Source of the DNA: Streptomyces sp. DH5
GTDB taxonomy: Bacteria; Actinomycetota; Actinomycetes; Streptomycetales; Streptomycetaceae
DNA length: 64,000 nt
Direction of reading: 5' to 3'
Assembly (NCBI RefSeq): GCF_020873915.1
Contig: NZ_JAHWGP010000019.1
Coordinates: forward strand, 1 to 64,000
Of this stretch, positions 43,661-51,503 are shown piece after piece. The notes below the pieces were generated by a model. It worked only from the letters and a program-made list of their open reading frames with translations. It was not told the DNA's origin and did no database searches. A program made the position numbers and the translations under genes. Each line of letters starts with the position of its first letter. Positions within the stretch are counted from its first letter, which is position 1.

Positions 43661-43710
43661 CCACGGAGCCCGGCTCCCCGACGGGTCCGTCGGGGAGCCG
43701 GGCTCCGTGG
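43661..43710. terminator. Very strong terminator hairpin
   Basis: Perfect 23-bp stem (43661-43683 with 43688-43710, 4-nt loop), 20 nt after the small DUF6059 gene's stop. It ends the GMC/TyrA operon and insulates the ATP-grasp operon. Confidence 0.85.
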
Positions 43711-43729
43711 TGGGCGGGCCGGCGGGGGC

Positions 43730-43924
43730 TCAGCCCCTCAGCTGCCGGGCCAGGGCGTGCTCCGCGGCCGTCAGGGGCCGCTGCGGGCACAGGCGCTCGG
43801 GGTGCAGGGGCGCGGGGCCGGTCAGGGGCGGCCGCCGCTCGGGGGGCGGGACGGGGCCGATGAACAGCCACCCGTAGGCGGACAGGGCGTCGTAGGCGGG
43901 ACGGAGGAAGGGGATGCGGGTCAC
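43730..43924 (-). CDS. Small DUF6059-type protein
   Basis: 64 residues: 'LRPAYDALSAYGWLFIGPVP' then PPERRPP and 'GPAPLHPERLCPQRPLTAAE'. The pattern of a short hydrophobic start, '(Y/F)IG(P/V)xPPPE' and 'GHPERLxPxxPLxxxE' fits the DUF6059 family, which I recall as small proteins found at actinomycete biosynthetic loci; no function is known. ATG 43924 has a GGAGA-type site. Last gene of its operon, 39 nt after prephenate dehydrogenase and just before a terminator. Confidence 0.65.
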   Translation of the reverse strand: MTRIPFLRPAYDALSAYGWLFIGPVPPPERRPPLTGPAPLHPERLCPQRPLTAAEHALARQLRG

Positions 43925-43963
43925 GGACGGTCTCCTTCGTTCGGCGTCGGGACCGGGCGAGCG

Positions 43964-44851
43964 TCACCTCCCGTCCGGCCGGCGGGCATCCTCGGCCGTG
44001 CGGTCCTCGCCGGCCGCCTCCAGCGCGGCCCGCCCCCGCTCTCCCAGCTCCAGCAGCAGGGCGAGTTCGACGGGCACGGTGTCCTCGCCGCGGTGGAGCA
44101 TCCGGGCGGCGGCCGACAGCGCGGCGGCCGCCTTGTCGAGCCGGTCGGCCACCGGCCCGGCGTTGTGCGCCAGCAGGTCGCCACCGGCGCCGGGGACGGC
44201 CGCGACCGCCCTGACGAGGCCGGCCAGCTCGTCACCGGCGAGCGGCAGCAGGCCGGGGTCGAGGTCGAGCAGCCCGCCGGCCACGACGGCCGACACCAGG
44301 TACGGCAGGTGACTGACGGCGGCCACGGCCCGGTCGTGGTCCTGGGGGGTCATGTCGCGGCGGGTCGCCCCGCACAGGGCGACGAGTTCGGAGACCGCCG
44401 CGAGCGCCCACCGGGGAGTGGTGTCGTAGGGGCACAGGATCCAGGGCCGGCCGGCGAAGCGGGAGGCGGACGGGCCCGCCGCGCCGCGGGCCGGCAGCGG
44501 GTGTCCGGGGACGTAGCCCTTGAGGTCGCAGCCGCGCAGTTCGGCCTCGGCGGCGACGATGTCCTTGGTCCCCGCGGTGTCGGTGCTGACGTGGCCCAGG
44601 CCGCGGGCCTGCGCGTCGTGCAGGACGTCGACGACGGTGGACGGCGGGGTGGCGACGACGACGACGTCCGCGGGCGGACGGCTGGGGGTCCACGGTGTGC
44701 CCGCCCCCCGCCTCTGTGCCCGGGCGACCGCGTCCGCGTCCCGGTCGGCGAGGGCCACGTCGACCCCGGCCCGGGTGAGGGCCAGGGCGATCGAGGTTCC
44801 CGTGACGCCGCAGCCGATGACGACGGCGGTACGCAGGAAGGCGGGGGTCAT
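43964..44851 (-). CDS. Prephenate dehydrogenase-family protein (TyrA-like)
   Basis: 295 residues. N-terminal NAD(P) fold 'TAVVIGCGVTGTSIALALTR', 'VSTDTAGTKDIVAAEAELRG', 'YVPGHPLPARGAAGPSASRF' (substrate-binding HP motif) and the helical C-domain 'MTPQDHDRAVAAVSHLPYLV' with the conserved His-Asp-His-type sequence. The enzyme makes 4-hydroxyphenylpyruvate from prephenate. In a cluster with an HpaB-type hydroxylase it would raise tyrosine supply for a tyrosine-derived side chain (inference). ATG 44851 with AGGAG upstream. Confidence 0.82.
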   Translation of the reverse strand: MTPAFLRTAVVIGCGVTGTSIALALTRAGVDVALADRDADAVARAQRRGAGTPWTPSRPPADVVVVATPPSTVVDVLHDAQARGLGHVSTDTAGTKDIVAAEAELRGCDLKGYVPGHPLPARGAAGPSASRFAGRPWILCPYDTTPRWALAAVSELVALCGATRRDMTPQDHDRAVAAVSHLPYLVSAVVAGGLLDLDPGLLPLAGDELAGLVRAVAAVPGAGGDLLAHNAGPVADRLDKAAAALSAAARMLHRGEDTVPVELALLLELGERGRAALEAAGEDRTAEDARRPDGR

Positions 44852-44930
44852 GACGGCTCCTGGGCGGATGCGGGCGGGGCGGCCGACGGGGTGCGGGCCC
44901 GGGACTCGGGGGCGGGGAGCGTCGCGCGGC

Positions 44931-45737
44931 TCAGTGCTCACCACCCCGGCCGGCGAACTGGCCCGGACGCCTGCCCTCTCCGGCGGGTCCCCGGTAGGCC
45001 TGGGCGATGTCGAGCCACCGCTCGGCCTCCGCGCCCTGCGCCGTGAGGGCCAGGTCGGCGCGGTGGCGGCGGCGGGTGACCAGGAGGCAGAAGTCCTCGG
45101 CCGGTCCGGTGATCCGGTCGGTGGCGTCCTCGGGGCCGAAGGCCCACAGTTCGCCCGTGGGCGAGGTCACCTCGATGCGGAACGGTTCGGCGGGCGGGGT
45201 CAGACCGCGGGACAGATAGCCGAAGTCCCGGGTGAGGAGGGCGAAGAAGACCAGGTGCCGCAGCCGCCCGGTCGGCTCGCGGCGCACACCGAGCGCGTCC
45301 GCGATGTCCTGGCCGTGGCCGAAGACCTCCATGATGCCCGCGGACGCGAGCACGGCGGGCGGCAGCGGATTGACCAGCCACGGCACCACCTGGCCCTCCG
45401 GTACGGCGGCCAGTGCGTCGACGGACGCCCGGCCGGCCGCGCGGAAGCGGGCCAGCAGCTGGTCGGGCGGGAACTGGTTGAACTGGCGCAGGGCGGCGTC
45501 GACGGCTCCGTCGAAGTCGTGGGAGGCGCCGGCGGCGATGCGGGCGAAGGCCTCCGGGTCGGAGGCGGCGGTGCCGGCCAGGTGGAAGATGAAGGTCAGG
45601 TGGGCGATCTGGTCGGCGATGCGCCAGCCGGGAGCGGGCGTCGGCGCGTTCCACGCCGCTTCGTCGAGTCCCTCGACGAGACGGGCGGTCTCCTCGATGT
45701 CGGTCGCCAGGTCCTTCAGGACGTCGTTGACGCTCAT
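44931..45737 (-). CDS. DinB-like/TIGR03084-type metal-binding protein
   Basis: 268 residues. The N-terminal four-helix bundle 'EETARLVEGLDEAAWNAPTP' and 'GWRIADQIAHLTFIFHLAGT' carries the metal-binding His residues of the maleylpyruvate-isomerase N-domain/DinB fold, followed by 'EVFGHGQDIADALGVRREPT' and a C-terminal 'WAFGPEDATDRITGPAEDFC' domain typical of TIGR03084-family actinobacterial proteins. Some members are mycothiol-dependent enzymes; the role here is unknown. ATG 45737 with AGGAG 8 nt upstream; co-directional with the AhpD-like and TyrA-like genes. Confidence 0.75.
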   Translation of the reverse strand: MSVNDVLKDLATDIEETARLVEGLDEAAWNAPTPAPGWRIADQIAHLTFIFHLAGTAASDPEAFARIAAGASHDFDGAVDAALRQFNQFPPDQLLARFRAAGRASVDALAAVPEGQVVPWLVNPLPPAVLASAGIMEVFGHGQDIADALGVRREPTGRLRHLVFFALLTRDFGYLSRGLTPPAEPFRIEVTSPTGELWAFGPEDATDRITGPAEDFCLLVTRRRHRADLALTAQGAEAERWLDIAQAYRGPAGEGRRPGQFAGRGGEH

Positions 45738-45833
45738 GGCAGAGGCTCCTTCGGGGTCTGTCAGTACGGGGTCGGTGAGGGTGGGACGGAGGTCGGGTCG
45801 CGGGGAGGGCACCGGGCCCGGGACCGCCTGGAA

Positions 45834-46895
45834 CTAGGCGGTCCGGCCGCCGGTGCGGGGATGCCGGGGGGCGTCGGGGACGGGCTCCGCGAAACGGCTC
45901 GCGGTGCGGACGGCGGCGGTGAGGGACGCCCAGGCGGCGAGCTCGACGAGCTCGCGGTCGCCGGACCGCACGCCCCGGAACGCGGTCACGTCCGCGTCGG
46001 TGAGCTGGTACGGGGCGAACGCGATGAGCAGGGCCAGCCGGGCGACGGCCCGCGAGCCGGGGTCGAGCGGGGCGACGAGGGGCTCGAGCCAGGCGCGGCT
46101 CGGGCCGGGCGGCGTGCCGTCGCGCACGGCGAGTTCGGCGTGCAGCAGCTCCCGCACGGGTTCGGGGACCCAGCGTTCGGCGGCCGCGTCCACGCCGGCG
46201 ACGGCGCGGGACAGGGCCCCGGCGACGGCCGGTTCGGGCCGGGCCCAGGCGAGCGCGGCCGGCAGCGGCGCGGCGGGCAGCAGGCCGAGGGCGGCTCCGG
46301 CGGTGACCGGGGCGCCGGCGTCCGGGCGCATGGCCCGCGCGACGATCCGCAGCGCCGGTCCGTGTCCGGCCCTGGGGGCCGCGGCGGGCACCGGCGAGTC
46401 GGGCAGGAACAGCAGGACCATGCGGTTGAGGTAGTGGAAGGTGACGGCGGTCGCCAGCATTTCGGGCAGGTGACCGGCGGCGAAGGGGACGGCCCCGGGC
46501 GGGCCGCCGGCGGTGGTGAGGCCGCGGGCCCAGTCGGTGACGGCCGCGAGGGCCGGGGTGTCCGGCCCGGACAGGGTCTGCAGCTTGGCCCGGTGGACGT
46601 CGACGCAGTACGCGCACGCGTTGGCCTGGGAGACGCCGGTGGCGACGGCCTCCTTGGCGGCCCGGCCGGCCCGGCCCTCGACGAGGAGGGTCTCGCGCAG
46701 CAGCATCCAGCAGGCGGCGAGCACCTCGGGCGCCGGGGAGTGCAGCGCCAGCGGCGGTGCGAGGATCCCGAACTCCCGGCGGGCCCCCCGGTAGACGTCG
46801 GCCACCAGGCCCCGCGCCTGCTGCGGCGGGACGGCGGTGACGTGCCGGATCTGCTTGAGGGAGCCTTTCAGCATGGTTCGCACGAGCGGTCGCAC
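45834..46895 (-). CDS. AhpD/carboxymuconolactone decarboxylase-like protein
   Basis: 353 residues. The N-terminal half has the alkylhydroperoxidase core 'AVATGVSQANACAYCVDVHR' with the CxxC redox pair and downstream His; the C-terminal half ('LARLALLIAFAPYQLTDADV', 'ELVELAAWASLTAAVRTASR') repeats the helical fold without Cys, as in two-domain members. Possible roles: peroxide or reactive-species protection for the producer, or redox chemistry on a pathway intermediate. GTG 46895 with AGGAGG 5 nt upstream was preferred over ATG 46874. Confidence 0.78.
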   Translation of the reverse strand: MRPLVRTMLKGSLKQIRHVTAVPPQQARGLVADVYRGARREFGILAPPLALHSPAPEVLAACWMLLRETLLVEGRAGRAAKEAVATGVSQANACAYCVDVHRAKLQTLSGPDTPALAAVTDWARGLTTAGGPPGAVPFAAGHLPEMLATAVTFHYLNRMVLLFLPDSPVPAAAPRAGHGPALRIVARAMRPDAGAPVTAGAALGLLPAAPLPAALAWARPEPAVAGALSRAVAGVDAAAERWVPEPVRELLHAELAVRDGTPPGPSRAWLEPLVAPLDPGSRAVARLALLIAFAPYQLTDADVTAFRGVRSGDRELVELAAWASLTAAVRTASRFAEPVPDAPRHPRTGGRTA

Positions 46896-47003
46896 CGCTG
46901 CCTCCTGGGATCGCGGGCGGGTTGCGTGAAGCAACTCACCGGGGAAGGGAAAGTCCTGTGGCGCGACCGGCCGGCCGGCGCGCGGCGCGCCCGCCGGTGC
47001 CGG

Positions 47004-48677
47004 TCACACGCCGGCCGGCTGCCGGACTCCCCGGCGCAGCAGGGGCAGGACCGCGTTGCGGCCGCTCTTGTGTCCGGTGGGCGCCGGGGCCCCGTAGTTC
47101 ACCGCCACTCCCCTGAGCCGGGCCGCCGCCACGATGTGCGGCACCGCACGCTCGGCGACGGCCGCGATGGTCATCGCCGGGTTGACGGTGAGCGCGCCGG
47201 GGACCGCGGACGCGTCGGTGACGAAGACTCCGGAGTGGCCGCGCAGTTCGTTGGTGTCGTCCAGGGCGGAGGTGTGCGGGTCGTCGCCCATCCGGCAGGA
47301 GGCGAGCGGGTGCACGGTGTAGGCGCCGACCAGGTCGTTGGTCCACGGCATCACCTTGGCGAGGCCGTCCTTCTCCAGGATCTCCTTCACCTCGGCGTCG
47401 GCCTGGTTCCAGCCGTGCCAGGTGTTCTTCGTCGGCCGGTAGGAGAGGTTGCCGCGGCCGAGCATCTGCTGGGAGATGCGCATCGCGTTGCCGGTCGCCG
47501 GCGGCGGGCCGAAGACGCCCTCGTTGTCGTCCTCGGTCATCGAGAAGATCGTCAGCCAGGACTTCCAGTTGCGGAGGATCTCCTTCTTCTCCCGGCCGAA
47601 CCAGGTCGGCCCGGTGGCGTCGGGCGCCTGGGCGAGGATGGTGCCCAGGCCCGGCGGGAAGTACAGCTGCTCCAGCGAGTAGCGGGAGTACTCGGGCAGT
47701 GAGCCGTCCAGCTTGTCCCAGCTGGCCACGGTCGGCCCCCGGCCGATCGCGTTGGCGCCGTAGGGCAGGGCTCCCTCGCCGCGGGTCAGGCCGAGGATCT
47801 CGGCGACCTTGTCCTCGTCGAGGACGGCGGTGTTGAGCCGCTCCCCGTTGCCGGAGAAGTAGCGGCCGACCGCGTGCGGCATCACGCCGAGGTGGGACTC
47901 GCTGCGCTGGAGGATGACCGGCGTGGCCGCGGCACCGGCCGCCATGACGACGATCTTGGCCTGGATCACGCCGGAGTCGTTGTGCAGCCGGTAGTCCTGG
48001 TCGTCGACGACGTTGTAGTGGACCCGGTAGTCCCCCTCCACGGTCCTGGACAGGTGCTGCACCTCGTGCAGGGGCCGGATCTCGGCGCCGTGGGCGATCG
48101 CGGCCGGCAGGTAGTTGACGGTGAGCGACTGCTTCGCCTCGAACCGGCAGCCGGCCATCATGAAGTTGCAGTTGGCGCACTTGGAGTTGTCGATGGCGAC
48201 GGCGAGCGGGTTGGCGGTGCGGCCGGCGTGGTGGCAGGCCGCCGCCCACAGGCCCCCGGCGTAACTGACGTCGCTCCATTCCTGCTTGCTCACCGAGAGG
48301 GATTCCTCGATCCGGTCGTACCAGGGATCGAGGGTGTCGCGGCTGAGGGCGGAGGGCCACATGCGGCGGCCGATGCTGCCCTTGCGGTCGAAGACGAAGC
48401 GCGGGGCGCGGGGCATGGCCGCGAAGTAGACGACGCTGCCGCCGCCGACGCAGTTGCCGCCCAGCACGCTCATCCCGTCGCCGACCACGAAGTCGAAGGC
48501 GCGCGTGTAGGAGGAGCCCAGCTTGTAGTCGTGCTCGAAGTCGGAGCTGCTCAGCCAGGGCCCGCGTTCGAGCACGGTGACCTTCGCCCCGCCGGCGGCG
48601 AGGTGGTAGGCGGTGATGGCCCCGCCGAAGCCGCTGCCGATGACCAGGACGTCGGTCTTCTCGATCGCGTTGCTCAT
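47004..48677 (-). CDS. GMC-family FAD oxidoreductase
   Basis: 557 residues. FAD-binding 'DVLVIGSGFGGAITAYHLAA', GMC signature region 'GNCVGGGSVVYFAAMPRAPR' and the C-terminal catalytic block 'GAYTVHPLASCRMGDDPHTS' and 'FVTDASAVPGALTVNPAMTI'. A cluster of four Cys ('CANCNFMMAGC' and a nearby one) matches cholesterol-oxidase-like and ferredoxin-like GMC enzymes. It would oxidise an alcohol to a ketone or aldehyde. ATG 48677 overlaps the stop of a small partner gene (ATGA), as in gluconate-dehydrogenase-like pairs. The substrate is unknown; a hydroxyl of the enediyne core or side chain is possible. Confidence 0.85.
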   Translation of the reverse strand: MSNAIEKTDVLVIGSGFGGAITAYHLAAGGAKVTVLERGPWLSSSDFEHDYKLGSSYTRAFDFVVGDGMSVLGGNCVGGGSVVYFAAMPRAPRFVFDRKGSIGRRMWPSALSRDTLDPWYDRIEESLSVSKQEWSDVSYAGGLWAAACHHAGRTANPLAVAIDNSKCANCNFMMAGCRFEAKQSLTVNYLPAAIAHGAEIRPLHEVQHLSRTVEGDYRVHYNVVDDQDYRLHNDSGVIQAKIVVMAAGAAATPVILQRSESHLGVMPHAVGRYFSGNGERLNTAVLDEDKVAEILGLTRGEGALPYGANAIGRGPTVASWDKLDGSLPEYSRYSLEQLYFPPGLGTILAQAPDATGPTWFGREKKEILRNWKSWLTIFSMTEDDNEGVFGPPPATGNAMRISQQMLGRGNLSYRPTKNTWHGWNQADAEVKEILEKDGLAKVMPWTNDLVGAYTVHPLASCRMGDDPHTSALDDTNELRGHSGVFVTDASAVPGALTVNPAMTIAAVAERAVPHIVAAARLRGVAVNYGAPAPTGHKSGRNAVLPLLRRGVRQPAGV

Positions 48678-49261
48678 GCCGGACTCCCGGTGGCGGTGGT
48701 GTCGGGGTGGAGCTCGGCCAGCTTGCGGCCGTAGCCGAAGTCCGAGAACCGCCACAGGCCGTCGGCGTCGGGGGCGGTGATGCCCATCGCCGAGAGACCG
48801 GGGTGGCCGTCCTCGATGGCCTGCGCGGTGTTCAGGTGGGCCGCGGAGTCGAAGGCCATGTTGCAGAACAGGGAGAGCAGGACCCAGAAGTCCTTCTCCG
48901 GGTGGCCCGGGGTGGTCAGCCGCTGGATCAGCGTCACCCGGTCCTCGTAGCCGAGGGCCACGAAGGGCGGCACCGTGTCGTCCGGCTCCAGTCCCTCCCC
49001 GGCCGCGTAGGCCCTGGCGTGGTCGTTGACGAGACCGGCCAGGTCCTCCAGGCCCTCGGAGATGCCGGTGGCGTCCCAGCGCAGTAGGTCCAGGGCGCCG
49101 GCGGCGACCGCTCCTCCTCCCGTGCCGGCGCCGGCTATCGCCCGGTCGCCGGACCCGCGCTTCTCGCCGGGAACGATGGTGTCCGCATAGGCCTCGAGGG
49201 TGAGGGTCGCCTCGTCCCCGATGTCGACCCTGCGCTCGGGAATTCTTGCCGATGCCTGCAA
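48674..49261 (-). CDS. Small partner protein of GMC oxidoreductase
   Basis: 195 residues. 'LTLEAYADTIVPGEKRGSGD' resembles the opening of gluconate 2-dehydrogenase subunit 3 and DUF5987-type partners; 'GYEDRVTLIQRLTTPGHPEK' and 'FWVLLSLFCNMAFDSAAHLN' complete a helical bundle. It is translated just before, and overlapping, the GMC enzyme and probably chaperones or anchors it. There is no convincing Tat signal. The start is TTG 49261 with GGGAGG 5 nt upstream. Confidence 0.65.
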   Translation of the reverse strand: MQASARIPERRVDIGDEATLTLEAYADTIVPGEKRGSGDRAIAGAGTGGGAVAAGALDLLRWDATGISEGLEDLAGLVNDHARAYAAGEGLEPDDTVPPFVALGYEDRVTLIQRLTTPGHPEKDFWVLLSLFCNMAFDSAAHLNTAQAIEDGHPGLSAMGITAPDADGLWRFSDFGYGRKLAELHPDTTATGSPA

Positions 49262-49492
49262 CGCGTCCTCCCGGTCTCGTTGGTGGATTCACCTGGGGTG
49301 TGGGGAGAACGTAGAGCTGCCGAGTCTTTTCAAACAACTGACCCCCGACGGCGTTCACCGAACAGTGGGTTGCATGAATGAACTAGGCGGAGTCGACGCG
49401 TCGCCCCGCCGCCCCGCCCAAAAGGCCGTTCGATCGCCTAGCGTTCCTGCCACGTATTCCTCTTCTGCGAGAAACAGGACCTGTGTCGCGCG
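49262..49492. promoter_or_regulatory. Divergent promoter region, GMC operon / StrR-like regulator
   Basis: 231 bp between divergent genes. It includes an AT-richer stretch near 49325-49385 (CTTTTCAAACAACTG, GTTGCATGAATGAAC) suitable for promoters or operators. No exact StrR palindrome is present. Confidence 0.4.
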
Positions 49493-50614
49493 ATGAGGAG
49501 GCACGCCGGAACAATTCGTACCGGTCCAGGGGGTGTCAGGTTGGAAAGCGACAAGGCTTTGGAGCTGCCGACGAACTACACCCAGCGGGTCCGTATCGTC
49601 GCTCTGCTCCCGGCCGACTCCCCCCGGCTCAACGGGGTCGACCACGCGCACGTGCAGCGTCTCGCCGACGTCCTCTCCTCACTGCCGCCGATCCTGGTCC
49701 ACCGGCCGACGATGCGGATCGTCGACGGGTCGCACCGGGTGGCCGCCGCCGCCCTGAGGGGACAGGACGCCGTCGAGGTGCACTACTTCGACGGGCCCGA
49801 GAAGGACACCTTCCTGCGCTCGGTGTCCGCGAACATCGCCCATGGGCTGCCGCTGTCGACGGCCGACCGCAAGGCCGCCGCCGAACGCATCCTGCGCTCC
49901 CACGCGGACCTCTCCGACCGGGCCGTGGCCACCTGCACCGGGCTCGACCCCAAGACGGTCGCGGCCGTGCGGCGCAGTTCAACCGAGGGGACTCCGCAGT
50001 CGAACACGCGGGTGGGCAGCGACGGCAAGGACCACCCGCTGGACCGCACGCTGGAGCGCCTGCGCGCCGCGGAACTCATGACCAGCGAGCCGGACCTGCC
50101 GCTGCGTGCCGTCGCCGAGCGGTCCGGCCTGTCGCTGGGCACCGCCCACGACGTCCGCAGGCGTCTCCAGCGCGGCGAGACCCCGGTACCGAGCCGACGG
50201 CGCGGCAAGGAACCGGAGGGCGGGACACCGGAGTCCGGTTCCGTCCCGGCCGCCCTCGCGGACCGGGAGCCGGCGCACACCGCGCCCGGGCGCCCGGCGG
50301 GCCCCCGGCCGGCCGCCGGCGGGCGCAGCCGCACCCCGCTGGAGACGCTCCGCAACCTCGCCGCCGACCCGTCACTGCGCCAGTCCGAGTCCGGACGCCA
50401 CTTCCTGCGCTGGCTGCACACCCACTTCGTGGTGGACGAGGCATGGCGGCAGCAAGCGGGCGCCGTACCCCCGCACTGCACGGCCACGGTGGCCGAACTG
50501 GCTCTGCAGTGCTCGCACACCTGGCGCAGGTTCGCCGAGGACCTGGCCAGCCGCCGCCTGACCGACATGGGCCCCGCCGGCACCGTTCGGACCGCGCCGA
50601 CGACCCGGAACTGA
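49493..50614 (+). CDS. StrR/NovG-family ParB-like pathway activator
   Basis: 373 residues. After ~20 poorly conserved residues the StrR signature appears: 'LELPTNYTQRVRIVALLPAD', 'ILVHRPTMRIVDGSHRVAAA' (ParB-like domain) and then the HTH part 'ADLSDRAVATCTGLDPKTVA'. A second HTH-like stretch is 'LRAVAERSGLSLGTAHDVRR', followed by a disordered linker and a C-terminal domain. StrR-type proteins activate antibiotic clusters directly; SgcR1 of C-1027 is of this type. ATG 49493 has weak ribosome-site support; a TTG near 49543 would remove the unconserved tail. It is followed by an AraC-type regulator gene. Confidence 0.85.
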   Translation: MRRHAGTIRTGPGGVRLESDKALELPTNYTQRVRIVALLPADSPRLNGVDHAHVQRLADVLSSLPPILVHRPTMRIVDGSHRVAAAALRGQDAVEVHYFDGPEKDTFLRSVSANIAHGLPLSTADRKAAAERILRSHADLSDRAVATCTGLDPKTVAAVRRSSTEGTPQSNTRVGSDGKDHPLDRTLERLRAAELMTSEPDLPLRAVAERSGLSLGTAHDVRRRLQRGETPVPSRRRGKEPEGGTPESGSVPAALADREPAHTAPGRPAGPRPAAGGRSRTPLETLRNLAADPSLRQSESGRHFLRWLHTHFVVDEAWRQQAGAVPPHCTATVAELALQCSHTWRRFAEDLASRRLTDMGPAGTVRTAPTTRN

Positions 50615-50653
50615 AAGGCGCGGCATCGCCATTCTCGACCACAGGGAGAAACG

Positions 50654-51421
50654 GTGACCTCCACCACGATCGAGCGTGCAGTCCACAGGGTGATCGACGA
50701 TATGCAGGCCAATCTCGGCCAGGATCTCACCATTGACGACATGGCGCGCACCGCGATGTTCAGCAAGTTTCATTTCACCCGGGTATTCCGGGACGTGACG
50801 GGGACGTCCCCCGGGCGTTTCCTCTCCGCGCTGCGGCTCCAGGAGGCGAAACGCCTTCTGGTCGACACCGCGTTCAGCGTGGCCGACATCAGCAGTCAGG
50901 TGGGCTACAGCAGCGTGGGCACCTTCAGTTCCCGCTTCAAGGCCTGTGTGGGTGTTTCTCCGAGCGTGTTCAGGGAGCTCGGCGGATTCACGTCCGCCAT
51001 CGACCCCGCGGGCGAGGGGGGCGACGGCCCGCGCACCACCCTGCGCGGGCAGGTGTCCCTGGCCGAGGGCCGCTCCCCCGGGCACTGTTTCGTCGGTCTC
51101 TTCCCCACGCCGGTCCCCCAGGGGCAGCCGGTGCGCTGCACCGTCATGGACGGTCCCGGCTCCTTCGAGATGCGCGACGTCCCGGCCGGCACCTGGTACC
51201 TGCTCGTCCACTCCGTCCCGTACGGCAGTGAGCACCTCCCCTCGGGGACGGCGGACGGGGACACCGTCTCCGTCGGCCGCTACGGACCGGTCACCGCGCA
51301 CGCGGACACCGCGCTGCTGCCCGCCGAGATCACGCTGCGCCCGGTCGGGGCGCTGGACCCGCCGGTGCTGATGGCCCTGCTCGACCTGCGGAACAACGCG
51401 CTGGAGCAGGCCGTCGGCTGA
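50654..51421 (+). CDS. AraC-family regulator with C-terminal effector-type domain
   Basis: 255 residues. The N-terminal double HTH of AraC/XylS is clear: 'IDDMARTAMFSKFHFTRVFR', 'GRFLSALRLQEAKRLLVDTA' and 'SVADISSQVGYSSVGTFSSR' then FKACVG. The C-terminal ~140 residues form a separate domain ('GPGSFEMRDVPAGTWYLLVH') that may bind a small effector. GTG start with GGGAG upstream, 40 nt after the StrR-like gene. A StrR-like/AraC-like pair is also found in the C-1027 cluster (SgcR1/SgcR2), so this is probably the local control unit. Confidence 0.85.
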   Translation: MTSTTIERAVHRVIDDMQANLGQDLTIDDMARTAMFSKFHFTRVFRDVTGTSPGRFLSALRLQEAKRLLVDTAFSVADISSQVGYSSVGTFSSRFKACVGVSPSVFRELGGFTSAIDPAGEGGDGPRTTLRGQVSLAEGRSPGHCFVGLFPTPVPQGQPVRCTVMDGPGSFEMRDVPAGTWYLLVHSVPYGSEHLPSGTADGDTVSVGRYGPVTAHADTALLPAEITLRPVGALDPPVLMALLDLRNNALEQAVG

Positions 51422-51432
51422 CCGGCCGCGTC

Positions 51433-51488
51433 GCACCGCACAGGGGGAGGGCCACGGTCACGACCGTGGCCCTCCCCCTGTGCGGTGC
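51433..51488. terminator. Bidirectional terminator between convergent genes
   Basis: Perfect 25-bp stem (51433-51457 with 51464-51488, 6-nt loop) between the AraC gene (plus) and the P450 gene (minus). The longest stem in the window; it serves both directions. Confidence 0.88.
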
Positions 51489-51503
51489 TCCGTGCCGAGC
51501 GCG

